A stretch of 64,000 nt of DNA from Candidatus Rifleibacteriota bacterium (GTDB lineage Bacteria; Muiribacteriota; Ozemobacteria; Ozemobacterales; Ozemobacteraceae). The notes under the pieces are model-generated. The model was not told the DNA's origin and did not search any database. It worked only from the letters and a program-made list of their open reading frames with translations. Position 1 is the first letter of the stretch, and every line of letters begins with the position of its first letter. The stretch spans positions 1-64,000 of the forward strand of contig JADFYG010000015.1 of NCBI GenBank assembly GCA_015233155.1, read 5' to 3'. Shown here one piece after another: positions 34,926-41,962 of this stretch. The translations under genes and the position numbers were made by a program.

Positions 34926-35195
34926 ATGTCAAAGACTGCATTAATTCAAACAAGGATTGAACCAGACCTAAAATCGGAAGTAGAAGCCATTCTTCAAGAA
35001 ATAGGTTTATCCACTTCTGAAGCCGTTACCATTTTCCTAAAGCGGGTCAAGATGGAGCACGGGATACCTTTTGACGTGAAAATCCCGAACGCTGTAACCA
35101 AAGCCGCCATGAAAGATATTGAGAAACGAAGAAATCTTCGCGGGCCATTTAAAAATTCCAAAGAAATGATTGCAGACCTGGAAAGCGATGATTGA
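34926..35195 (+). CDS. RelB/DinJ-family antitoxin
   Basis: About 89 aa from ATG 34926 with AAGGGGG directly upstream (GTG 34920 is the alternative). LIQTRIEPDLKSEVEAILQE and LGLSTSEAV-like residues (IGLSTSEAVTIFLKRV) are the RelB/DinJ ribbon-helix-helix; the C-terminal half, PFDVKIPNAVTKAAMKDIEK, wraps the toxin. It neutralises the YafQ-like toxin encoded 8 bp before its stop and represses the operon with it. In the element it likely stabilises inheritance. Confidence 0.92.
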   Translation: MSKTALIQTRIEPDLKSEVEAILQEIGLSTSEAVTIFLKRVKMEHGIPFDVKIPNAVTKAAMKDIEKRRNLRGPFKNSKEMIADLESDD

Positions 35196-35460
35196 GAATA
35201 GATGCTATCCTTCGCAGTTCAAAAAGGATTACAAGCGGGTTAAGGCACAAGGAAAGGATATTCAGACTCTCATAAAGATCATGGATAGGCTTCAGAATGA
35301 AGAAACCCTTGAACCCGTATACAGAGATCATGCCTTAAAGAAGAATTGGAAAGGTTTTCGGGAATGTCATCTTTCCCCTGACTGGCTTCTGGTTTACACG
35401 GTCGAAGGTGATACCATCTTATTTGCCAGAACAGGAACTCATTCAGATATTTTTGAGTAA
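35188..35460 (+). CDS. YafQ-like mRNA interferase toxin
   Basis: 90 aa from ATG 35188, overlapping the antitoxin by 8 bp. CYPSQFKKDYKRVKAQGKDI, LEPVYRDHALKKNWKGFREC, HLSPDWLLVYTVEGDTILF and GTHSDIF are the RelE/YafQ pattern, including the catalytic His near the C-terminus (TGTHSDIF) and the conserved HxL...RECH segment. YafQ cleaves mRNA on the ribosome. It is the last gene of the larger element before its right-end repeat. Confidence 0.92.
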   Translation: MIENRCYPSQFKKDYKRVKAQGKDIQTLIKIMDRLQNEETLEPVYRDHALKKNWKGFRECHLSPDWLLVYTVEGDTILFARTGTHSDIFE

Positions 35461-35532
35461 GTGGAATATACAGTTGCTGCCGCCACTTTATGAATGTGTG
35501 ATCAAAGCGTCCAGGGAGCCTTTGGGCGTGTA

Positions 35533-35754
35533 ATGGTGATACGCATTGCCGAGATATTGTCTCGTAATTCTTTTGCTTCCTTTTGAATGATGGTAAACTA
35601 CACAAGACAAAAATGAAGCGAGGCATTACCTGCCTCATAGGGGAAAACCTATGTTCATCGGCGTAATACCATATTATAATGAGTGATTAGCAGTGTTCAT
35701 TAGTGTTTGATGAGTAATAATGTTGAATTGAGGGTATGGATGAGGGTATGAACT
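35533..35754 (+). repeat. right-end repeat, copy 1
   Basis: About 220 bp, roughly 80% identical by eye to 37051-37270. Both end TTGAGGGTATGGATGAGGGT followed by ATGAAC, with the GAGGGTATG motif twice, as expected of integrase arm or core sites. An internal ATAGG..CCTAT hairpin is matched by compensating changes in copy 2. Confidence 0.8.
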
Positions 35755-35808
35755 AAAATGTTAAGCAATAAAAGTCTTTATTCATGCGGTTATAGCGCCA
35801 TATTCAGC

Positions 35809-36054
35809 CATGAACATTAATCTTGATTTCATGAATTGATGAATTCGTAGCGCCGAAACAAAAGCATTTTCCCGCTGCAAGCGACAGTCAAACCCGGTTG
35901 GGCGAAATTTTGCTAACAATCGACGCATACCCTGAACTGATGACGCGTTGGGCGCTCCAACTCCTTGCGCTTGTGTTCGTTCGACCCGGGGAACTGATGT
36001 CGACACGCTGGGAAGACGTTTCTTTTGATGATAGACGATGGATCAATCACCCCA
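35809..36054 (+). repeat. left-end repeat, copy 2 with integrase fragment
   Basis: 246 bp matching 27461-27706. It carries only the first ~70 codons of the integrase catalytic domain (to the WEDVSFDDRRWINH region) and then diverges, so this integrase copy is dead. Confidence 0.9.
35810..35823 (+). other. attachment core, middle
   Basis: Second exact copy of ATGAACATTAATCT, at the junction between the larger and the smaller element, about 56 bp after the end of right-end repeat 1. Confidence 0.75.
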
Positions 36055-36100
36055 GTGTTAGAGCTTTTTGGACGTAAGCAATCTGATAGAGACCCCCGCT

Positions 36101-36130
36101 ATCAACTAACTATTTTCAATCGTTAGTTGA
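36101..36130. promoter_or_regulatory. inverted repeat before the AbrB-type antitoxin
   Basis: TCAACTAAC (36101-36109) inverted as GTTAGTTGA (36122-36130), in AT-rich sequence. It could be an operator or a weak terminator. Confidence 0.45.
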
Positions 36131-36162
36131 AATAATGTCCACTTTTCAGTATATTTTAAGTG

Positions 36163-36177
36163 GTAGGAAATTCCTAC
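36163..36177. promoter_or_regulatory. operator palindrome GTAGGAA-A-TTCCTAC
   Basis: Perfect 7-bp arms around one base, 17 bp before the antitoxin start, overlapping the likely promoter. Fits autoregulation by the AbrB/MazE-type antitoxin. Confidence 0.65.
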
Positions 36178-36193
36178 ACTGAAGGGGGAATAT

Positions 36194-36460
36194 ATGAAGG
36201 GCATAGCGATAACAGTAGACAACAAGGGACGGCTTTCTATCCCCATAAAATCTAGGAAGAAACTCGGAATTAATCCCGGCGATATTCTATTTTTCAGAGA
36301 AAATGATTCTATTCTTCAGTATGCAAAACTAGAAGAAGATCCATTTGAAATATTGGCGAAACATGCCTTACAGGAATATCAGAACGGAAATACCATTTCC
36401 ATCGAAGAATACGCCCAGGAAAACGATATCCCGTTGAAAACGAAGAAAAGCCGTGTTTGA
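36194..36460 (+). CDS. AbrB/MazE-type antitoxin
   Basis: An 88-aa protein. IAITVDNKGRLSIPIKSRKK LGINPGD (split over the limit) is the SpoVT/AbrB swapped-hairpin DNA-binding domain; the acidic C-terminal ~40 residues (DPFEILAKHALQEYQ, SIEEYAQENDIPLK) are the flexible toxin-binding tail. AGGGGGAATAT precedes ATG. It overlaps the toxin start by 8 bp. Pairing of an AbrB-type antitoxin with a RelE-type toxin is a known mixed arrangement. Confidence 0.88.
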   Translation: MKGIAITVDNKGRLSIPIKSRKKLGINPGDILFFRENDSILQYAKLEEDPFEILAKHALQEYQNGNTISIEEYAQENDIPLKTKKSRV

Positions 36461-36806
36461 TCTGCGATTAACCGGACCAGCTCGGAAAGACTTGGATAGT
36501 ATCGACGAAATCAGGAAAGCTGTCGTTGATGAAATCATAGAACTCAAGAAAGATCCGAAGATCGGACATTCATTGAAACAAAACCTTCAGGGAGCCTGGT
36601 CTCTCGACTTTACCATCAAGGGAAGCGGACAATATCGAGCCGCATATATCATTATAGAAGCTGACAAAGTTTGTTTGGTCTTTGCCATTGGACCACACGA
36701 GAATTTTTATGACTTGGTTTCCAGAAGAGCTAGCCAGTTGAAGGGACTCTTGAAGGAAGTAAAAGAAGCGAATAAGAAGCCGTCAGGGAAGAAATCATCC
36801 AGCTAA
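36453..36806 (+). CDS. RelE/ParE-superfamily toxin
   Basis: 117 aa from GTG 36453. FDLRLTGPARKDLDSIDE, IIELKKDPKIGHSLKQNLQG and GSGQYRAAYIIIEADKVCLV show the RelE/ParE fold, with the usual RaaY strand and an AIGPHENFYDLVSRR C-terminal motif (His, Tyr). A Lys/Ser-rich tail of ~20 residues extends beyond the usual length. It is the only complete toxin in the mini-element. Confidence 0.88.
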   Translation: MFDLRLTGPARKDLDSIDEIRKAVVDEIIELKKDPKIGHSLKQNLQGAWSLDFTIKGSGQYRAAYIIIEADKVCLVFAIGPHENFYDLVSRRASQLKGLLKEVKEANKKPSGKKSSS

Positions 36807-37050
36807 TGTTTCAGCATTAACAATTGATATTCGTATCTATCCTTTCCGGTTTCCAGGCAGGCGGGGGGACGTTTGAAGAACCCCGAAAGAACCTGGCAAA
36901 ATCTCGGCCGGGCGCCTTCAACTTGGCTATCTCTTCCGCCATGAGCATCGTCGACTTTTCGAGTGACTCGAGCCTGGCGGCAATCTCCGGCGCGGCCGCC
37001 GACCTTCATCGTTCCTCGTCTATCGAGAAGTGGCATTATATTTATTGCAA

Positions 37051-37270
37051 TGTTGATGCGCGTTGCCGAGGTATTGCCTCGAAATTCTTTTTCTTCGTTT
37101 TGAATGATGGTAAACTACATATGACAAAAATGAAGCGAGGTATTCCCTGCCTCAAGGGGAAAGGCCTTTGTTCATCAGCGTAACACAGTATTACAACAAG
37201 TGATTAGCGGTGTTAATCAGCGTTTGATGAGTAAGAATAACAAATTGAGGGTATGGATGAGGGTATGAAC
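37051..37270 (+). repeat. right-end repeat, copy 2
   Basis: Homologous to 35533-35754. It brings an ATG at 37253 in frame with the ATP-grasp gene. The preceding 36807-37050 has no supported gene. Confidence 0.8.
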
Positions 37271-37278
37271 ATTAATCT
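37265..37278 (+). other. attachment core, right
   Basis: Third exact copy of ATGAACATTAATCT; it is also the native start of the ATP-grasp gene (ATG 37265). Confidence 0.8.
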
Positions 37279-38368
37279 CGCTGTTTCAGGTCTTAACGCC
37301 TCCGACAGCCCCGGGCCGGGCCTCGGAATAATCAAGTGCCTTCGAAACCAGACCCGTTTCAATATTCGTATCATCGGACTTGCCTATGATGCGAAGGAAG
37401 CCGCTATTTACGTTCAGGAAGCCTGTGACGAAGTGTATCTTCTTCCCTATCCTTCAGCCGGAACCGAAGCATTTCAAAAGAGAGTCCGCACCATCGTTCA
37501 GAAGGCCCGGATCAATTTTTTCCTTCCGGCTCTCGATTCGGAGTTAACAAATTTTCTTTCCATGGAAGAAGAGCTTTCAGAACTTGGAGTAACAACCTTC
37601 CTTCCGACGAGAGAAATGATTGAAATGCGCTCCAAGATCAAGCTCCAGGATCTATGCAAAAAGGCAAAGCTGAAATACCCCAAAACAATTGAAATCGGAA
37701 GTTTCGATCAACTGTTTCCAGCAGCCAGAAAGCTCGGCTTTCCCTGTCTCGTGAAAGGGATCTTTTACGAAGCCGTGTTGGCGCGAAACGACGGCGACCT
37801 CGAAAAGGGCGCGCGATCGATATCCTCCCGATGGGGTTTTCCCCTTCTTCTGCAGCAATGGGTTGATGGTGAAGAGTTCGACATTGCTCTTGCCGGAGAT
37901 GGCAAAGGAAAGATTCTCGGTATGACAGCCATGAAAAAAATGCAGTTAACCGAGAAAGGGAAAGCATGGGGCGGAATGTCCATTCACTCCGAAGATCTTT
38001 TTTCCTGCGCCCAGCGTCTGGTAAAACAGCTTCAATGGCGGGGACCCATGGAAGTCGAGATCATGAGAAATGAAAAAACGAACGAATACCATCTGATCGA
38101 GATAAACCCACGATTCCCGGCCTGGATATTCCTGAGCCACGGCGCTCAATGCAATCTCCCGGAAATACTTCTCAGGCATGTTTATGACAAAATTCCCCTG
38201 AAACAGACTCCCATTCTCGGAAAACCGGGAACCATGTTCATGCGATATTCCCAGGACATGATTATTTCCATGCCTGAATATGAGAGCATTATGATGTTTG
38301 GTGAGCTCCACAGAAACGCTCCACCAACGGCGACAAAAACCACCAGGAGAAAAAAACGTGAAACGTGA
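37265..38368 (+). CDS. carbamoyl-phosphate-synthase-type ATP-grasp ligase
   Basis: About 367 aa from the native ATG 37265 (MNINLAVSGLNAS); element insertion adds an optional in-frame ATG at 37253. The pre-ATP-grasp Rossmann part (residues 1-~110) is followed by LGFPCLVKGIFYEAVLARND (ATP lysine), LLLQQWVDGEEFDIAL (hinge) and the Mg-binding GPMEVEIM...YHLIEINPRFPAW. Such enzymes ligate carboxylates to amines or thiols. Before insertion it overlapped the PqqD gene, and its end overlaps the LysA-like gene by 11 bp. The product is unknown; an amide or peptide bond on an amino acid made by the next enzyme is plausible. Confidence 0.85.
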   Translation: MNINLAVSGLNASDSPGPGLGIIKCLRNQTRFNIRIIGLAYDAKEAAIYVQEACDEVYLLPYPSAGTEAFQKRVRTIVQKARINFFLPALDSELTNFLSMEEELSELGVTTFLPTREMIEMRSKIKLQDLCKKAKLKYPKTIEIGSFDQLFPAARKLGFPCLVKGIFYEAVLARNDGDLEKGARSISSRWGFPLLLQQWVDGEEFDIALAGDGKGKILGMTAMKKMQLTEKGKAWGGMSIHSEDLFSCAQRLVKQLQWRGPMEVEIMRNEKTNEYHLIEINPRFPAWIFLSHGAQCNLPEILLRHVYDKIPLKQTPILGKPGTMFMRYSQDMIISMPEYESIMMFGELHRNAPPTATKTTRRKKRET

Positions 38369-39728
38369 GTATCAGAAACCGAGAATTTCCCCTCACACCG
38401 AGGGATCAATGAATAAATTCGGCCACGCCAGCGGGTCATATAAGGATTCCATCGATGGAGTTAAGGTAAGCTCCCTGATAAAGGAGTTCGGCTCGCCCCT
38501 TTTTGTGTTTTCCGAACGCACGGTCCGGGACAAATACCGACAGGCGGCGGGAGAGTTTTCTCATAAGTATTCGCGAGTCCAGTTTTCATGGTCGTACAAG
38601 ACCAACTATCTTGATGCAATCTGCAGTATCTTCCATCAGGAAGGTTCGTGGGCCGAAGTCGTTTCGTTCTTTGAGTATGAAAAAGCAATGAGACTTGGGG
38701 TTCCTGGAGAAAAGATCATTTTCAATGGTCCGTACAAGCCCTATGAAGCCCTGAAACTGGCTGTGAAAATGAAGTCGAAGATAAATGTCGACAACATGGA
38801 AGAAATTTTCAACCTTGAAAAACTCGCGGCGGAACTCCATAAACCGATAGATGTCGGGATCAGGATAAACCTGGATGCCGGCATCTACCCAGCATGGACC
38901 CGTTTCGGCTTCAATCTTGAGAACGAGTCAGCATTTTCCACCATCGCTAAAATGCATTCCACCGGAAAGCTGCGATTGAAAGGTCTCCACTGCCACATCG
39001 GAACCTTCATTATGGAGCCCAAAGCATATAAAACAACCGTACAGAAGCTTGCACTATTCGCGAAGAAATTGAAGGATGAACTCGCAATAAAAATCGAGTA
39101 TATCGATATCGGCGGAGGTTTCCCGTCTTCGAACACCCTTCATACTCAGTATCTCCCCGGAAGCCAGACAAATCCGACAATTGATGAGTTCGCAAAAGTG
39201 ATCTGCGATGAACTGATGGCGCGGACCGACTGTTTTTCGTCCCCTCCCCTTCTGATTCTCGAAACTGGAAGAGCCCTGATTGACGATGCCGGATATCTTA
39301 TATCCAGCGTGGTCGGGGCAAAACGGCTTACGGACGGAACACCGTCTCTCATTCTGGATGCAGGCGTAAATCTTCTTTTTACTTCGACCTGGTACAAGCA
39401 TAACATCATCCCCGCCCAACCGCATTCGGAATTTCTCGAAAATATGGTGCTGTTCGGCCCTCTATGCATGAATATAGATATCGTCAGACCTCACATTCAA
39501 TTTCCGTCACTCTCAGCCGGAGAGCAGGTTCTGATCCACCCCGTCGGCGCCTACAACGTTACGCAATGGATGCAATTCATCCAGTACCGGCCGGCAATCG
39601 TGTTGATCGATGAAAATGGAAAACATCATCAGGTAAGGGCAAAGGAAGACCTTGAATACATGACCATGCTCGAATCAATTCCTGCCCATCTAAAAGAGAA
39701 GAAACACAAAGCGAAGCCCCGAAAATAG
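38358..39728 (+). CDS. LysA-like group IV PLP-dependent decarboxylase
   Basis: 456 aa from GTG 38358 with CAGGAG 9 bases upstream; the longer reading from 38298 lies inside the preceding gene. Fold-type III features: PLP lysine in FSWSYKTNYLDA, LHCHIGTFI, phosphate-binding DIGGGFPSS, ETGRALIDDAG, and the catalytic Cys/partner-site motifs FGPLCMNIDIV and GAYNVTQWMQFI. These are hallmarks of diaminopimelate/ornithine decarboxylases. The N-terminal ~20 basic residues are extra. It follows an ATP-grasp and precedes a urea-transporter/M23 fusion, so it likely serves a dedicated pathway rather than lysine synthesis. Confidence 0.9.
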   Translation: MKREYQKPRISPHTEGSMNKFGHASGSYKDSIDGVKVSSLIKEFGSPLFVFSERTVRDKYRQAAGEFSHKYSRVQFSWSYKTNYLDAICSIFHQEGSWAEVVSFFEYEKAMRLGVPGEKIIFNGPYKPYEALKLAVKMKSKINVDNMEEIFNLEKLAAELHKPIDVGIRINLDAGIYPAWTRFGFNLENESAFSTIAKMHSTGKLRLKGLHCHIGTFIMEPKAYKTTVQKLALFAKKLKDELAIKIEYIDIGGGFPSSNTLHTQYLPGSQTNPTIDEFAKVICDELMARTDCFSSPPLLILETGRALIDDAGYLISSVVGAKRLTDGTPSLILDAGVNLLFTSTWYKHNIIPAQPHSEFLENMVLFGPLCMNIDIVRPHIQFPSLSAGEQVLIHPVGAYNVTQWMQFIQYRPAIVLIDENGKHHQVRAKEDLEYMTMLESIPAHLKEKKHKAKPRK

Positions 39729-39746
39729 TCTGTTTATATCAGATAC

Positions 39747-41948
39747 ATGTGGAGTAGTGTGAACGCTTTTTTCAGACCAGCATTGAGAAAATGCCGGGAA
39801 ATAGTTTTGTGGTACAGCGGAATCTTATTTTCACAGCGGGTTGCTCCCGGAATTTTCGTAATTCTGGCCACCACCGGATCAGCTGACCACGGAGCCTCAT
39901 CTCTGGCATGTCCTCTTTTAATGCTGCTTTGGGGAATGTTATTCGAAATCCCCGAAGCGGACATAAAAAGCGGCGGGTACTTTGCAAACGCCATCCTGTT
40001 CGGACTGTATCTCGGCAACACATTTTCCAGCGTTCAAATGCTCGTTTTGACGGGATTCACCGGCAGTTTCATATTATTTATCCTGACCAGGTCGATGAAT
40101 CATATATTATGGATTAAATATCATCTTCCTGTCTGTTCATATCCATTTGTCCTTACCGTTTTTCTCTTCACGTTTCTCTGTCAATCCGAAGAATACTGGT
40201 TCGGAACGCTTTTCATGAAGCCATGGTCCTATTCAGGGGGCCGGATTGATGAGTTTTTCCACAACCCATTCAAACTGAACATTGCCGACAAACTCGCCTA
40301 CGAAGTGTTGGGTTTTGTATTCTCAGTAGGGTCGATTTTCTTTCAGAAAAAATTCATTCCATGTCTGATGGCTGCCATCGCACTCGCTCTCACCTCCCGG
40401 ATCATGACCTTTATGGCGATTCTCGGATACAGTATTTCCAGAGTCCTGATGGCCATCTTCCCATTTTTCTGCGGAGGTCACGAGACGGCATACGGGTTTA
40501 ACGCCGTCCTCATAGGAATAGCTATTGGCGGCGGTTTTTTTGTTCCCGGGAAGAAAACGACATTGTTGATGATCTCTTCGCAGTTCATCGGTTTTTTTCT
40601 GGGTCTTTTCTGCATCTCTTCAGCCCGCATAACCGGAGGAGACTGGACCGCCCTACCCTTCAACCTCGTCGTCAGCGGCATTCTGTTATCCCTTCAGGGC
40701 AGGATTCCTCAGGCTAAGCCAATGATGCCTGGAATTGCGTTTGAAACTCCTGAAGAGACTATTGCCTATTACCGGCGATACGAAGAGAGGATTTTTCTAC
40801 GTTCCATCTCCTTTCCTGTTTTTGGGCGGTGGAAAATCGTCCAGGGCTTCAACGGGAATGAAACACACAAGGAATACTGGCGATACGGGGTCGATCTGGC
40901 AGCGGTCGATGAGTCCGGAAGCCGCTTCCGATCGACGGGAATCAATACGGAAGATTACTTCGCTTTCAACGCCCCGGTGCTTTCACCCGTAGAAGGCGTT
41001 GTTTCGGCGGTCTGGGCCGAAATCGATGACAACCCGCTCGGAAGCATGAACCTTGCCGCTCCATGGGGAAATTATGTCATCATATATAGCGCCGGGATAT
41101 ATATTGGGTTGTATCACCTGAAAAAGGCATCAACACCGGTAGTTCCCGGACAATCTGTTTTCATTGGAACTCCCGTCGGAAGCGTTGGCAATTCCGGAAG
41201 AAGTGCGCTTCCCCACCTCCACGTCCAGCTGCAGTTATATCCTGCCGTTGGTTCAGAAAATATTCCATTTCTGTTCCACGATCTTCTGGTCGAGGAAGAA
41301 AACGCGTCTGTCTTCCATCCCTTCTTCAAGCCTGAAGAATCACTGATAGCATCAACTGTTCCCCCGAACGACACCCACCGCATGCTGCTATTTCCCAGAA
41401 ATGGAGAGTCCTGGCATCTGGAGATTGAGGAAAGCGGGAAGAAGAGCGTCATTTCATGGAAATTCGCTTATTCCCTCTATGGGAATGTTCTAGTGACCTC
41501 AGAAGACGAAGAGATTGAATACCATGTTGGTTTGAAATCCGTTGAAATTACGAGATTTTCAGCCAAAGGTTTTTCGCCCCTGAATCTTTTTGCTCTTTCC
41601 ATTTCAGACATGCCATTTGCCATGAAACGCGATCTCCAATGGAAAACCATTCTTTTCGGAAGAAATGCCCACCATTTTCTGAGTATTACCAAACAAGCTC
41701 TTTCCTGGATCGTCGGGGATATTTTTTCAGCCACATGTTTCAAAACAACTATTGAGGAGACGCGTGAAGCTGAAGGCAATTCAGAAACAGTGTTTTCCAT
41801 AGTGTCTGCTTTTTCATTACAGCATCAGAGACTCAGTCAAACCGGAATGCAAATTTTCTTCAGTTTCGGCGCGAATGGATTTTTGTCACTTGTCGTAAAG
41901 AATGATCAACAAAATATTGTTAAAATAAGAAAAATCGCTTCAGAATAA
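39747..41948 (+). CDS. urea-transporter-like membrane domain fused to an M23-like domain
   Basis: A 733-aa protein. Residues ~15-320 form about ten membrane segments with urea-transporter (UT) signatures (GIFVILATTGSADHG, GGYFANAILFGLYLGN, YGFNAVLIGIAIGGG, LPFNLVVSGILL). Residues ~345-510 are an M23/LysM-type peptidase barrel: WRYGVDLAAVD, with Arg where the first zinc His of HxGxD normally stands, and ALPHLHVQL with the HxH intact. The C-terminal ~220 residues are beta-rich. The peptidase site may thus be inactive. It may move a small polar compound and bind or remodel cell wall. The next gene follows after 14 bp. Confidence 0.85.
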   Translation: MWSSVNAFFRPALRKCREIVLWYSGILFSQRVAPGIFVILATTGSADHGASSLACPLLMLLWGMLFEIPEADIKSGGYFANAILFGLYLGNTFSSVQMLVLTGFTGSFILFILTRSMNHILWIKYHLPVCSYPFVLTVFLFTFLCQSEEYWFGTLFMKPWSYSGGRIDEFFHNPFKLNIADKLAYEVLGFVFSVGSIFFQKKFIPCLMAAIALALTSRIMTFMAILGYSISRVLMAIFPFFCGGHETAYGFNAVLIGIAIGGGFFVPGKKTTLLMISSQFIGFFLGLFCISSARITGGDWTALPFNLVVSGILLSLQGRIPQAKPMMPGIAFETPEETIAYYRRYEERIFLRSISFPVFGRWKIVQGFNGNETHKEYWRYGVDLAAVDESGSRFRSTGINTEDYFAFNAPVLSPVEGVVSAVWAEIDDNPLGSMNLAAPWGNYVIIYSAGIYIGLYHLKKASTPVVPGQSVFIGTPVGSVGNSGRSALPHLHVQLQLYPAVGSENIPFLFHDLLVEEENASVFHPFFKPEESLIASTVPPNDTHRMLLFPRNGESWHLEIEESGKKSVISWKFAYSLYGNVLVTSEDEEIEYHVGLKSVEITRFSAKGFSPLNLFALSISDMPFAMKRDLQWKTILFGRNAHHFLSITKQALSWIVGDIFSATCFKTTIEETREAEGNSETVFSIVSAFSLQHQRLSQTGMQIFFSFGANGFLSLVVKNDQQNIVKIRKIASE

Positions 41949-41962
41949 TGATCGAGGTGAGT

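Larger units (their letters stand above)
27462..35809 (+). mobile_element. P4/PICI-like integrative satellite (~8.3 kb)
   Basis: Bounded by the 14-bp core ATGAACATTAATCT and inserted exactly where the PqqD and ATP-grasp genes overlap. Contents in order: truncated P4-type integrase, ORF6N protein, unknown protein, AlpA, primase-helicase with iteron-like repeats, three small overlapping genes, a Nu1/TerS-like protein and a RelB-YafQ pair. No capsid, tail or large-terminase gene is present. The set int-alpA-primase-TerS is that of phage-inducible chromosomal islands and P4-like satellites. All genes point the same way. Confidence 0.75.
35810..37264 (+). mobile_element. miniature integrative element carrying only a toxin-antitoxin pair
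   Basis: 1.45 kb with the same left-end (246 bp) and right-end (~220 bp) sequences and the same 14-bp core as the larger element. Inside it has an integrase fragment, an AbrB-type antitoxin, a RelE/ParE-type toxin and ~240 bp of apparently non-coding filler. The two elements lie in tandem at one site. It would depend on an integrase supplied in trans. Confidence 0.7.

Noticed and set aside
37253..37264. ATG 37253 as native ATP-grasp start
   Set aside because: It lies in the mobile-element right end; the ancestral start is ATG 37265 within the attachment core.
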